From NCBI GenBank assembly GCA_963205455.1, contig CAUJJL010000123.1, positions 1 through 32,664 on the forward strand: a DNA stretch of 32,664 nt. The letters run 5' to 3'. The stretch is from Verrucomicrobiota bacterium (GTDB lineage: Bacteria > Verrucomicrobiota > Verrucomicrobiia > Opitutales > Opitutaceae). The position numbers and the translations under genes are program-made. Each line of letters opens with the position of its first letter. Within the stretch, counting starts at the first letter, position 1. A model generated the notes under the pieces. The model was not told the origin of the DNA, ran no database searches, and saw only the letters and a program-made list of their open reading frames with translations. Positions 17,092 through 25,078 of the stretch are shown one piece after another.

Positions 17092-18548
17092 GTGGATTCC
17101 GTCAGTATCTGGTCCAGTGCATCCGGCTCCATTTTCGGAACCGGATGGCGCTGATCTACGGCTATCTGTTTCCCCTCATATTCCTCGTGGCGTTCTGGGT
17201 TCTCTACCGTCATGAGAAGATTCCGCTGCTGCGACACATGGGCGAACTGCTCACGGTCAGCGTATTGGGTGGCGCCTGCTTCGGATTACCGACCACGATG
17301 GTCAGCGAACGGGAGCGCGGCGTGTGGAAGCGCTACCGTCTGGCGCCAATGCGCACGGGATGGTTTGTCGCAGGCACGGTCCTCGCAAGGTATGTGATTA
17401 TTGTATCGGCAGGACTGATACAGTTGGGAGCTGCCCTGGCTGTGGGCATGACCATGCCTGAGCATCCGCTGGCGCTTGCCGTGGTGTTCTCCTGCGTTGC
17501 CTTCTCATTCATCGGCCTCGGTCTCGTGCTCGCGATGATGGCCGACACCGTTCCTGCGGTTCAAGCGCTCGGGCAGTGCATCTTCCTGCCCATGCTGATC
17601 ATCGGAGGCGTGGCGGTGCAATTGGTCAGCCTGCCGGAGTGGGTCCAGCACGTTTCCGCATTTTTCCCGGGACGTTATGCTGTGGAAGCCATCCAGCGAT
17701 GTGTCACCGGAAACGGATTTGAGGATGTCGGCTTCTCACTGATTGTGCTCACGCTGATGGGCGCGGCGGGCTTCCTCGCAGGAGTTAAACTTTTCCGTTG
17801 GGACACGCAGCAGCGTTTTTCACGATTGCCGGGGAAAGCCTGGCTGCTGCTTCCATTGGGCGCCTGGCTTACGGCGGGACTGCTTGCGGAGTGGAGAGGT
17901 GTAAGCGTTCTCTCGCGGGAGGAACCGGCTGATGCGGTTGTTCGTCCCGTGCCACAGAAAGCAATCCCAACGCCGACGCCTGTGCCGACAATTGCGCCAA
18001 CTCCAATACCGACTGCCACACCCACTCCAACCCCGGTGCCGACGCCCACTCCCACGCCGACACCAACACCGCTATGGGCGTCGATCACGGAGGCCCAGAC
18101 CAACGGTCTGGATTTCAATGTGCCGCCCGACCGGGGCGTCGTGGCTCCGTTTGCGCCAAAGGATGAAGAGCCCGATGAGTATTCCGCACCCGAGGTTGAG
18201 GCAGTGCGGCGCAATATTGCCACCTGGAGACCGGGCCTTGATCCGGATGAGATCCAGGCAATCCGGAATTATCTCTACATTGCGGCGGTGCCGGATGCCA
18301 TCCAGATGCCCGTGGAGCGCTATGTCCCCGGGGTTGTTTTCGAGTTTCTTGCCGACACCTATCCCAAGGAAAAGCTCATCAAGATCCTCACCTGGATCGC
18401 GCTCCATCCGGATGAGGGGAAGGTCATGTCGGGTGTCGGGGACATCGGAATTTCGGGAACGGTAGGTGATCCCTGGGTTGTCCGTGAACGCGCCTATTTC
18501 TACGCGATCAAGTTCATCGCCCGTTTGACGGGGCGTTCAACCGATTAG
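17088..18548 (+). CDS. ABC-2 permease fused by a Pro-Thr linker to an unassigned C-terminal domain
   Basis: A 486-residue protein. The first 245 residues are an ABC-2 permease with about six hydrophobic segments and the SERERGVWKRYR block before the third. A seventh hydrophobic segment (about 245-265) follows, which would put the rest on the periplasmic side. Residues 294-328 are a Thr-Pro repeat linker. The last 150 or so residues are soluble, helical, with the acidic NVPPDRGVVAPFAPKDEEPD region followed by a block containing YLYIAAVPDAIQMPVERYVP and EKLIKILTWIALHPDEGKV. I do not recognise this C-terminal domain. The usual permease of this family is about 250 residues, so the fusion adds about 240. 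It is preceded by an overlapping ATPase gene. Confidence 0.85.
   Translation: MSGFRQYLVQCIRLHFRNRMALIYGYLFPLIFLVAFWVLYRHEKIPLLRHMGELLTVSVLGGACFGLPTTMVSERERGVWKRYRLAPMRTGWFVAGTVLARYVIIVSAGLIQLGAALAVGMTMPEHPLALAVVFSCVAFSFIGLGLVLAMMADTVPAVQALGQCIFLPMLIIGGVAVQLVSLPEWVQHVSAFFPGRYAVEAIQRCVTGNGFEDVGFSLIVLTLMGAAGFLAGVKLFRWDTQQRFSRLPGKAWLLLPLGAWLTAGLLAEWRGVSVLSREEPADAVVRPVPQKAIPTPTPVPTIAPTPIPTATPTPTPVPTPTPTPTPTPLWASITEAQTNGLDFNVPPDRGVVAPFAPKDEEPDEYSAPEVEAVRRNIATWRPGLDPDEIQAIRNYLYIAAVPDAIQMPVERYVPGVVFEFLADTYPKEKLIKILTWIALHPDEGKVMSGVGDIGISGTVGDPWVVRERAYFYAIKFIARLTGRSTD
17967..18071 (+). repeat. Proline-threonine low-complexity repeat within permease gene
   Basis: Imperfect tandem of six-base units resembling CCNACN, encoding alternating Pro-Thr/Pro-Val/Pro-Ala residues, at residues about 294-328. 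It is a flexible linker between the membrane part and the C-terminal domain, of the type seen in exported proteins. The repeat may vary in copy number by slippage. Confidence 0.85.
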
Positions 18549-18581
18549 CCTGCATTCGAATTCGTTCGGCAAGGAACATTC

Positions 18582-19208
18582 ATGAAGTCCCCGTCGTTTC
18601 GCCTGGTCAAGATCACCCTCTTTGTGCTGCTGGTGATGGCGCTGGTCATTGCTCCGTTTGTGATCTGGGGTGAGGATTTCGTGATCCCGCTGCTCAATGC
18701 GCAGGAGCACAGGATTGAATGGCTTGTGGTGATTGCGATCGTGCTGCTTGCAGCGGACTCGGTGGCGCCGGTTCCGGCGACGCTCGTCATCATGTTTCTC
18801 GCGGCGAAGGCGGGCACCCTCGCCGGAGTGATTGGCGGCACGATCGGACTGACCGCTGGCGTGCTGGCTGCAGCCTGGTTCGGGCGCGTGGCGGTCGGGA
18901 GAATCGCCCCGCGTTTTTTCCCCGATGAGGAACTCGCCCGTTTGCGTGAAGCGTTGCAGACACGGCTTGCCCTGACCCTTGCCTGCCTGCGGAGCGTACC
19001 GGTGCTGGCGGAGACATCGGTCATTGTGGCTGCGGCGATGGGCATTCCGCTGAAGCGGATCGTCCTGTTGACCCTGCTGCCGAATCTGGCGGTTGCGCTG
19101 ATCTATTCTGTTTCCGCGGATGATTCGTTCCGGACCGCGGTGATCGCATTTCTCGGAACGATGGTCGCCTCAGGTGTTCTCTGGCTCTGGCTGAGGAAAA
19201 AACGCTAG
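18582..19208 (+). CDS. VTT/DedA-like (TVP38 family) membrane protein
   Basis: A 208-residue integral membrane protein. It has a short N-terminal helix, then hydrophobic segments rich in Ala/Gly/Val, with the SVAPVPATLVIMFLAAKAG block and the GGTIGLTAGVLAAAWFGRVAVG block typical of VTT (SNARE-associated) domains; the membrane-re-entrant prolines are in the first block. VTT proteins scramble or flip lipids or affect membrane stress in other bacteria; substrate here unknown. It follows the permease by 33 bases and may belong to the same transcript. ATG 18582 is the likely start. Confidence 0.75.
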   Translation: MKSPSFRLVKITLFVLLVMALVIAPFVIWGEDFVIPLLNAQEHRIEWLVVIAIVLLAADSVAPVPATLVIMFLAAKAGTLAGVIGGTIGLTAGVLAAAWFGRVAVGRIAPRFFPDEELARLREALQTRLALTLACLRSVPVLAETSVIVAAAMGIPLKRIVLLTLLPNLAVALIYSVSADDSFRTAVIAFLGTMVASGVLWLWLRKKR

Positions 19209-19237
19209 CCACTTGGGGAGATTCCCATGGGGGCGTT

Positions 19238-19262
19238 CCGGGACGACGCTTCAGGGTCCCGG
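19238..19262 (+). terminator. Candidate hairpin at the end of the PSD1-ABC-VTT unit
   Basis: CCGGGAC (19238-19244) pairs perfectly with GTCCCGG (19256-19262), a 7-bp GC-rich stem with an 11-base loop, 29 bases after the VTT stop. No T-run follows, so it is at best a Rho-dependent or mRNA-end-protecting structure. Confidence 0.3.
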
Positions 19263-19304
19263 GAGGTTACGTTGCTGGGGACAATTATATCCGGAGAAAG
19301 TTTA

Positions 19305-19326
19305 CGCGCCGCGTTACCGTGGCGCG
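19305..19326. repeat. GC-rich hairpin upstream of the small ORF
   Basis: CGCGCCGCG (19305-19313) and CGTGGCGCG (19318-19326) form a 9-bp stem with one G-T wobble and a TTAC loop. It sits 14 bases before ATG 19340 of a small ORF. It could be a leader structure affecting translation or an end-of-operon hairpin. No T-run follows. Confidence 0.35.
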
Positions 19327-19339
19327 GTGATGTGTCGTC

Positions 19340-19549
19340 ATGGACTTTGCAATCCAATCCATCATGAACTACTCAATCCTCCAGAACATCCTCGGTGTGG
19401 CCCTCCTGGCTGGCGTTGTTACCGCCGCCGTCGCTTTCATGGATCCTTCTGCACCTGCTACGCAAAGCCCTGTCGCTGATGCTGCAGCGGTTGTGCAGCC
19501 TACCACGATTGTTGCTGCCCCGGTGACCGCTGATTCGGTACAGCCTTGA
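19340..19549 (+). CDS. Possible small secreted or membrane-anchored peptide (69 aa)
   Basis: A short ORF with one hydrophobic segment (ILGVALLAGVVTAAVAF) followed by an Ala/Pro/Thr-rich tail ending VTADSVQP. The composition is natural and unlike the shadow frames nearby, suggesting a signal-anchored small protein. ATG 19364 is an alternative start (MNYSILQNIL). An AT-rich patch about 19283-19290 lies ahead and could hold a promoter. No family recognised, so the call is tentative. Confidence 0.35.
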   Translation: MDFAIQSIMNYSILQNILGVALLAGVVTAAVAFMDPSAPATQSPVADAAAVVQPTTIVAAPVTADSVQP

Positions 19550-19600
19550 CCGAACGGCGCTTGCGCTCGGGTGCAGGTCCGCGCATGACCATGTGTCTGC

Positions 19601-20701
19601 GTGACGAACGACGAAAGAGTCTACCTGCATCCTGCAGATGCCCGCCGCGTGAGGGCCGACAAGGCACTCGCTGCCGCGTTTCCGGAATTCAGCCGTGTCG
19701 CGATTCAGCGGTCGTTTGACGCGGGTCTCGTCAAGCGAAGTGGTCAGGCGCTTTCCCGAGATGCCGTTCTTCTTCCGGGAGAAACACTGACCTTTTGTTT
19801 TCCCGAAACCCGACCACCGGAACTTCGGCCGGTTGAAATTCCCCTTGAGATTCTGTACGAGGACAAGCACCTCGTCGCGATCAACAAGGCGGCCGGCATG
19901 GTGGTGCATCCGGGGGCAGGGACCGGAGAGGACACGCTGGTTCATGCGCTGCTGGCGCATTGTTCTGGCTCGTTGAGCGGCATTGGTGGTGTGGAGCGCC
20001 CGGGCATTGTGCACAGGTTGGATCGGGAGACCTCGGGTGTGATGCTGGTGGCAAAGACGGATGCCGCCCATCGCGCGTTGAGCGCGCAGTTTTCAGAACG
20101 ATCGCTGCACAAGGAATACCTGGCGCTGGTCCAGGGCGTGCCTCCGCTGCTGAGCGGGAGCATCACCAAGGCGATCGGCCGCAATCCCCAGCACCGTCAC
20201 AAGATGACGGTCAGGGAGGAGGGCGAGGGAGGACGGGATGCGCACACGGACTGGGAACGCGTCGAGGCGTTTGGCGAACAGGCGGCCCTGCTTCGATGCA
20301 CGATCCACACCGGGCGTACCCATCAGATTCGTGTGCATCTCAAACATCTTGGGCATGTCATCGTTGGCGACGACGTCTATGGTTGGAAGCCGGATCCTCG
20401 TTTTCCCGCTTTGAAGGCTGATCGGGTGATGCTGCACGCGGAGCATCTCGTTGTGACTCACCCAAGTTCGGGGCGCAGCCTGGACCTGCGCGCGCCGCTG
20501 CCGCGTGATTTCCAGACTCTGCTATTGTCGCTTCGCGGGAAAGCACTTCCGACAGCTGACTCAACTGCAAGGAAGTCCGTCGCAAAACGATCGGGTGTGA
20601 AGACCGAGCGAAGTCGCGCAACAGGGAAAAATGCGTCGCGGACTATGCCCGCGGGGTCAGTCTCTCTCCGGGGTGAGGCGAAACGCAGGCGGAAGAAGTA
20701 G
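19601..20701 (+). CDS. RluD-family rRNA pseudouridine synthase
   Basis: A 366-residue RNA-modifying enzyme. An N-terminal S4-like RNA-binding domain (about 18-65) precedes the pseudouridine synthase domain. The catalytic motif HRLDRETSG lies at 138-146 with Asp141 as nucleophile, and GRTHQIRVHL is present later. RluD-type enzymes isomerise uridines in 23S rRNA. The last 40 residues are unusually basic (many Arg/Lys/Ser) and go beyond the normal family end. Start is GTG 19601; no in-frame ATG gives a better N-terminus. It ends two bases before the convergent phosphatase gene. Confidence 0.92.
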   Translation: MTNDERVYLHPADARRVRADKALAAAFPEFSRVAIQRSFDAGLVKRSGQALSRDAVLLPGETLTFCFPETRPPELRPVEIPLEILYEDKHLVAINKAAGMVVHPGAGTGEDTLVHALLAHCSGSLSGIGGVERPGIVHRLDRETSGVMLVAKTDAAHRALSAQFSERSLHKEYLALVQGVPPLLSGSITKAIGRNPQHRHKMTVREEGEGGRDAHTDWERVEAFGEQAALLRCTIHTGRTHQIRVHLKHLGHVIVGDDVYGWKPDPRFPALKADRVMLHAEHLVVTHPSSGRSLDLRAPLPRDFQTLLLSLRGKALPTADSTARKSVAKRSGVKTERSRATGKNASRTMPAGSVSLRGEAKRRRKK

Positions 20702-20703
20702 CG

Positions 20704-22338
20704 TCAGAACAGCACCCTGCCGTTGGCCTTCGGGGGAGCGGGAATGCCGAGCAGGTGGGAAAGCGTGGGCGCGAGGTCATCGACGCCGACGCGTTCCGTG
20801 TGTTCACCCCGAGGAACTCCCACACCGTACCAGAGCAGCGGGACATGGGTGTCGTAGTTGTACGGGGAACCGTGCGATACGCCTACATCCCGTTGGAAGA
20901 AATAGGGCTTCACGAGCACCATGAGATCGCCGCTGCGTTCACGGTTGAAGCTGAGCAGGGCCTGACGTCCCAGACTGTCATTCACATCGCCACGTTCGAG
21001 CTGGCTTCTGGTGTAGGCGGCCTCGACCCACGGAAGTTTGAGTGCCGCGTCACGCATGACGGCCTGCACTTCCTTCGGATCGAGATTCTTTTCAGTCAGT
21101 GCCGACGGTTGGATCAAACCGTAGTTGACGAGCCAGGGACCCTTGTCCGCGAGCGGGCCAAAGCGCGCGTTGAGAGCCTCCTCCTCTGCGCGGGCGGCAT
21201 CCCGGAAACGCATGCGGCCGGTGGGGATGTCGCGTCCGGTAGCCCTAAGGTATTCGGGCATGGGGGGCGCGCCGTGATCCGCCGTGAGAATGATCGTGCA
21301 GCGATTGAGTCCCACCCAGCCCTCCAGGAATTCAAACAGTTCGCCGAGGATGCGGTCCGTGCGAACGGCATTGTCCATGACTTCGTGACTGTTGGGGCCG
21401 TAGCTGTGGCCGATGGCATCGGGGGCGGAAAAGCCGAGGCAAAGGACATCGGTTGTGCCGCGCTTGCCGAGATTCTCATGCATGACCGCTGCCTTTGCGA
21501 AGTCGGCCAGCAGCTCACTCGCAAACGGGGTTGAACCGAGACTGAAGTAGAATGCGGAGCCGGGTTTGTTTTCCCCGCCGGTGATTGTCTTGGGAAACGT
21601 GCGGCCGAGTCCGCCGCCCGTGTACTCCCCGTCCATGTCGTCCGGCCCCTGGATCTCGTAGGCGGAAGCTGGCAGGACATGATCCCACACTTTTCCAAAG
21701 TAGGAGCGGGCCTTTCCCTCCTGATTCCAGGCGGCAACCCAGTCGGGCACGTGTTTCATGTAGTAGGTCGATGTGACGAACGAACCTTCCTGCATGAAGT
21801 ACGCGGCGTCGGCGAAGTGGCCGCTCATGAGAATGGCCGCACGATCCTTGTTTGCGATACCGATCACCTTGGGTTTGCCTCCGCGCGCCAGCTTGAATTC
21901 GTCCCCGACCGTGGTGACATTCAGGTTCCGCGGTGAGCGACCCTCCGGCTTCTGGGCGGTTATCGCCCGGCCGATGATCTCCACGGAAGGATCGGACACG
22001 CAATTTGTTGACCGCAGGGTGTTGCGGTCAATCCAATCATTTCCGATGATGCCGTTGGTATTCGCGAAGGTCCCCGTAAGCATGACTGCATGGCCAGGGC
22101 CGGTGTTGGTGAGGGCGTGCCGGTGGTGGCAGTCTGAAAAGACGGCGCCTCTGCCGAGGAGGAGATTGAATCCGTTTGATCCAAAGTAGGGACGGAAACG
22201 CTGCAGGTAGTCGGCGCGGAATTGATCCAGGCTGATAAGCACGACCAGGTCGGGAGTGGGACGCTGTGCACCGGGGGATACGGCAACGGTGACGAGAGCA
22301 ACCAGGACGGCGAAGAAGATACGGAGGGTGGAGGTCAT
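20704..22338 (-). CDS. PafA-like alkaline phosphatase (alkaline phosphatase superfamily monoesterase)
   Basis: A 544-residue exported enzyme with a signal peptide (about 1-24); ATG 22338 was chosen because the signal peptide begins there, while a longer frame to 22536 adds unnatural sequence. Residues line up with the PafA phosphate monoesterase set known from Elizabethkingia: metal Asp38, nucleophile Thr79 in LTNTGPGHA, Asn100, Lys164 and Arg166 in NKDRAAIL, Asp307/His311 in APDAIGHSYGP, Asp354-His355 in LTADHG, and a late His near 489. The Lys/Arg pair and Asn are what set PafA-type monoesterases apart from diesterases. It probably releases phosphate from organic esters in the periplasm. 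It is divergent from the next metallophosphoesterase. Confidence 0.87.
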   Translation of the reverse strand: MTSTLRIFFAVLVALVTVAVSPGAQRPTPDLVVLISLDQFRADYLQRFRPYFGSNGFNLLLGRGAVFSDCHHRHALTNTGPGHAVMLTGTFANTNGIIGNDWIDRNTLRSTNCVSDPSVEIIGRAITAQKPEGRSPRNLNVTTVGDEFKLARGGKPKVIGIANKDRAAILMSGHFADAAYFMQEGSFVTSTYYMKHVPDWVAAWNQEGKARSYFGKVWDHVLPASAYEIQGPDDMDGEYTGGGLGRTFPKTITGGENKPGSAFYFSLGSTPFASELLADFAKAAVMHENLGKRGTTDVLCLGFSAPDAIGHSYGPNSHEVMDNAVRTDRILGELFEFLEGWVGLNRCTIILTADHGAPPMPEYLRATGRDIPTGRMRFRDAARAEEEALNARFGPLADKGPWLVNYGLIQPSALTEKNLDPKEVQAVMRDAALKLPWVEAAYTRSQLERGDVNDSLGRQALLSFNRERSGDLMVLVKPYFFQRDVGVSHGSPYNYDTHVPLLWYGVGVPRGEHTERVGVDDLAPTLSHLLGIPAPPKANGRVLF

Positions 22339-22635
22339 GGACAGGCAGGTGGCGCCAGACGGCAAAGGGTTCCAGCATTGCGTGTTTTGCGCGTGGGGCA
22401 AGTACTCGATCTCATTGTGCCTTCCGATTTGAAATGATTTCGCAGGCCACGAATTGCGGGAGTGATCATCCTTATCGTTCAACGACGCGTGCATTTGGCG
22501 TTGCGAAACGGGGGGATGACAGACGAGGATCCTCACGCTTTTGAAACCCTATGTGCGCCCATCCCAGGAGCGTCGGAATGTCGGAACACTCCTTGCCGTA
22601 CCGGGGAATCCGGGTGCGCTGATCTTTTCTCCCAC
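22339..22635. other. Divergent promoter region between the two phosphatase genes
   Basis: A 297-base gap separates the divergent starts of the PafA-like gene (minus) and the metallophosphoesterase (plus). It must hold both promoters. I see no clear Pho-box pair or other conserved motif by eye. Longer open frames from both genes run into it but have unnatural composition. Confidence 0.35.
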
Positions 22636-23826
22636 ATGAATCGCAGACGTTTTATCGGGCAAGTTGCTGGCGGCACGATCGGTGCGGCTTTGGTCACGGG
22701 ATCCTCGCGGGCGGAGGGTCCCTCGGCCTCGGGATCGCTGACACGGACCCCGATGGTCCTGATGGCGCCGCGCGCCGATGGCATCGAAGCAGTGTGGGGT
22801 GTGACAACCCTGTGCCGTGGGCGCATTGAATGGGAGTCGAATGACGGCACGCGTGGCGTCGCGAGCACGGATGCATTCGGGTTTGTTCCACAAGGGGACA
22901 AGGTTCTGCGGGTGCGCTTGTCCGGGCTCAAACCCGGCCGCACCTATCGCGTCCGTGCCGTGACGATGGCAGCCGAGGGGGGCGCCGCTGAGACGACAGA
23001 ATGGAAGTCATTCCGCACGCTCGATCCGACTGCCAGTTCAACCTCGTTTGTTGTGTGGAATGACACGCACATCAACAATCCTACGATCAAGACGCTTCAC
23101 GAAAAGACGCCGCGCGCTGATTTTCTTTTGTGGAATGGCGATACCTGCAACGACTGGAAGGCTGAGGACCTGTTGATCCCAACGCTTCTGCATCCGGGCG
23201 AGTGCGATATCACGGATGGACGCCCCTTGCTCTTGACGTGGGGAAACCACGATGTGCGTGGCAAGTTTGCCTTTCGCATGCCGGACATGGTGGCGACGCC
23301 GAGCGGCAGGCCCTTCTACGCATTTCGGTCCGGCCCGGTGGCGTTCATTTTCATGGATACCGGTGAGGACAAGCCGGACAATCACCCCTCGTTCGAAGGA
23401 CGGGTTTCCTTCGATCGGTTGCGGAAGGAGCAGGCGTCGTGGCTGGCAAAAACCATCAAACGGCCGGAGATGGCTGGAGCGCCCTACCGCATTCTGTGCT
23501 GTCACATTCCACTGCGCTGGATTGACGAGAGTCCGCAGGACTATGCGAACCGCGGGTTTGACCGCCACAGTGGACGGAGCCGCGCGGCGTGGCATGATTC
23601 ACTGGTGGCTTGGAAGGCGCAGGTCGTCATCTCGGGGCACACACATCGGGATACGTGGATACCGGCCAACGAGGAATTTCCCTATGCGCAGCTCATCGGC
23701 GGAGGACCAAAGCCGGAAGCGGCCACGTGGATGGAGGCGAAGGCCGACGCTGATCGGTTGCGGATCGTCGTGCGCAATCTCGCTGGCGAAATCAGACACG
23801 ACGTCAGTTTCCAGCCCATGGCCTGA
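22636..23826 (+). CDS. Tat-exported calcineurin-like metallophosphoesterase (purple acid phosphatase-like)
   Basis: A 396-residue exported hydrolase. It begins with a twin-arginine signal NRRRFIGQ (2-9). A fibronectin-like beta domain (about 35-130) precedes the catalytic domain. All metal-binding motifs are present in order: NDTHIN (Asp143, His145), NGDTCND (Asp169), GNHD (203-206), CCHIPL (His290) and GHTH (334-337). This layout is that of purple acid phosphatase-like metallophosphoesterases. ATG 22636 was chosen because the Tat signal starts there. It lies divergently from the PafA-like gene, suggesting a shared phosphate role, but substrate is unknown. Confidence 0.87.
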   Translation: MNRRRFIGQVAGGTIGAALVTGSSRAEGPSASGSLTRTPMVLMAPRADGIEAVWGVTTLCRGRIEWESNDGTRGVASTDAFGFVPQGDKVLRVRLSGLKPGRTYRVRAVTMAAEGGAAETTEWKSFRTLDPTASSTSFVVWNDTHINNPTIKTLHEKTPRADFLLWNGDTCNDWKAEDLLIPTLLHPGECDITDGRPLLLTWGNHDVRGKFAFRMPDMVATPSGRPFYAFRSGPVAFIFMDTGEDKPDNHPSFEGRVSFDRLRKEQASWLAKTIKRPEMAGAPYRILCCHIPLRWIDESPQDYANRGFDRHSGRSRAAWHDSLVAWKAQVVISGHTHRDTWIPANEEFPYAQLIGGGPKPEAATWMEAKADADRLRIVVRNLAGEIRHDVSFQPMA

Positions 23827-23955
23827 GTTGCTGCCTGCGGGGTCGTCGGGGATACGAGGGGATTTCGCAGTCAGTTCCTGTCGAGGAAGGGCGACTGTGG
23901 AGGTCGGGCTTTACAGGCTCGCGCGTGGCACATGGGAGGGCATGCTTGCCGCATC

Positions 23956-24978
23956 ATGGGATCACATCTTGCATGGGGCGTGCTTTCCACCGGCCGCATC
24001 GCGGGTACTTTTGTGCGTGGTGTCGGTCGATCGAAACGGGGTCGGGTTGTGGCGGTGGCGAGCCGGAGTCAGGCCAAGGCTGAGGCGTTTGCCGCGCAGC
24101 ACGGTGTGCCGGTTGCCCATGGTTCGTACGAGGCGCTTCTGTCGGATCCGCGGGTGACAGCGGTGTATGTCGCCACTCCCCATCCCTTTCATGTGGAGTG
24201 GGTGATTCGGGCGGCAAGTTCAGGCAAACATGTTCTCTGCGAAAAGCCGCTGGGGATGAGCCGCGCCGAGGCGGTGCTTGCATTTGAGGCCTGTCGCAAG
24301 GCGGGCGTGGTATTGACGGAGGCTTACATGTACCGGTTCCATCCGCAGACCAGAAGGGTGGTTGAAATCGTGAAGAGTGGTGCGATCGGCCGTGTGTGTT
24401 CCATTCAGGCCGCATTCAGTTTTCATCTGAACTATCAGGCAGAGTCGCGGGCATGGGCAAAGGCGCTGGGTGGCGGAGGGATTCTTGATGTCGGTGGCTA
24501 TCCGGTTTCGTTTGCGCGTTTGATTGCAGGCGCAGCGCTGGGGATGCCGTTTGCGGAGCCTGGTGCGTTTTCTGGAGCGGCAGCCCTGCACTCGGGGAGC
24601 GGCGTTGATGCGTACGCCTCGGCGCTGATGACCTTCCCGGGTGATATCCTTGCGGAAGTCTCCTGCGGGATCGGGTTGCAGAGGGACAATGCGGCCTGGA
24701 TCTATGGCAGTGAAGGCTGGCTGCAGATCCCCGTACCTTGGATTCCCAATCGCGAAGGCGGACGCTCCCGGATCCTCCTTCAGAAGCGTGGTGCGGCCGC
24801 ACCCGAGGAGATAGTGATCGAAACGGAAGAATTCCTGTATGGCATGGAGGCAGATGCGTTTGCGCAAGCTATTGCGGACGGGCTGCGGGAGGTTCCTGAG
24901 GTGACGGCTGAGGATACCCTGGGCACGATGGCGGTGCTGGATCGATGGCGGGCGGCTGTCGGGCTGGAGTACAATTGA
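23956..24978 (+). CDS. Gfo/Idh/MocA family oxidoreductase
   Basis: A 340-residue cytoplasmic NAD(P)-dependent dehydrogenase. The Rossmann segment GVLSTGRIA is at 8-16, the family lysine in CEKPLGMS (Cys95-Glu-Lys), and the second domain has AYMYRFHPQ and ILDVGGYPVSF, which lies at the substrate/cofactor side. Such enzymes oxidise sugars, inositols or related polyols, and dihydrodiol dehydrogenase-like members share AYMYRFHP. Start is ATG 23956; the upstream in-frame ATG 23932 adds eight residues that do not fit the family. It follows the metallophosphoesterase by about 130 bases with its own possible promoter. Confidence 0.88.
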   Translation: MGSHLAWGVLSTGRIAGTFVRGVGRSKRGRVVAVASRSQAKAEAFAAQHGVPVAHGSYEALLSDPRVTAVYVATPHPFHVEWVIRAASSGKHVLCEKPLGMSRAEAVLAFEACRKAGVVLTEAYMYRFHPQTRRVVEIVKSGAIGRVCSIQAAFSFHLNYQAESRAWAKALGGGGILDVGGYPVSFARLIAGAALGMPFAEPGAFSGAAALHSGSGVDAYASALMTFPGDILAEVSCGIGLQRDNAAWIYGSEGWLQIPVPWIPNREGGRSRILLQKRGAAAPEEIVIETEEFLYGMEADAFAQAIADGLREVPEVTAEDTLGTMAVLDRWRAAVGLEYN

Positions 24979-25078
24979 GTGGGGGCATGAGGGCGGCGAC
25001 CGGTGAGGAAGCCGCTCAAGTGCCAAGGCATTGGCTTTACCTTTGGCGCGGGGTGAGCTTTTCTGGGCTCACACCACT

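Noticed and set aside
17967..18071. Pro-Thr repeat as a CRISPR-like or intergenic repeat
   Set aside because: It is in frame within the permease gene and encodes a linker, with no spacers.
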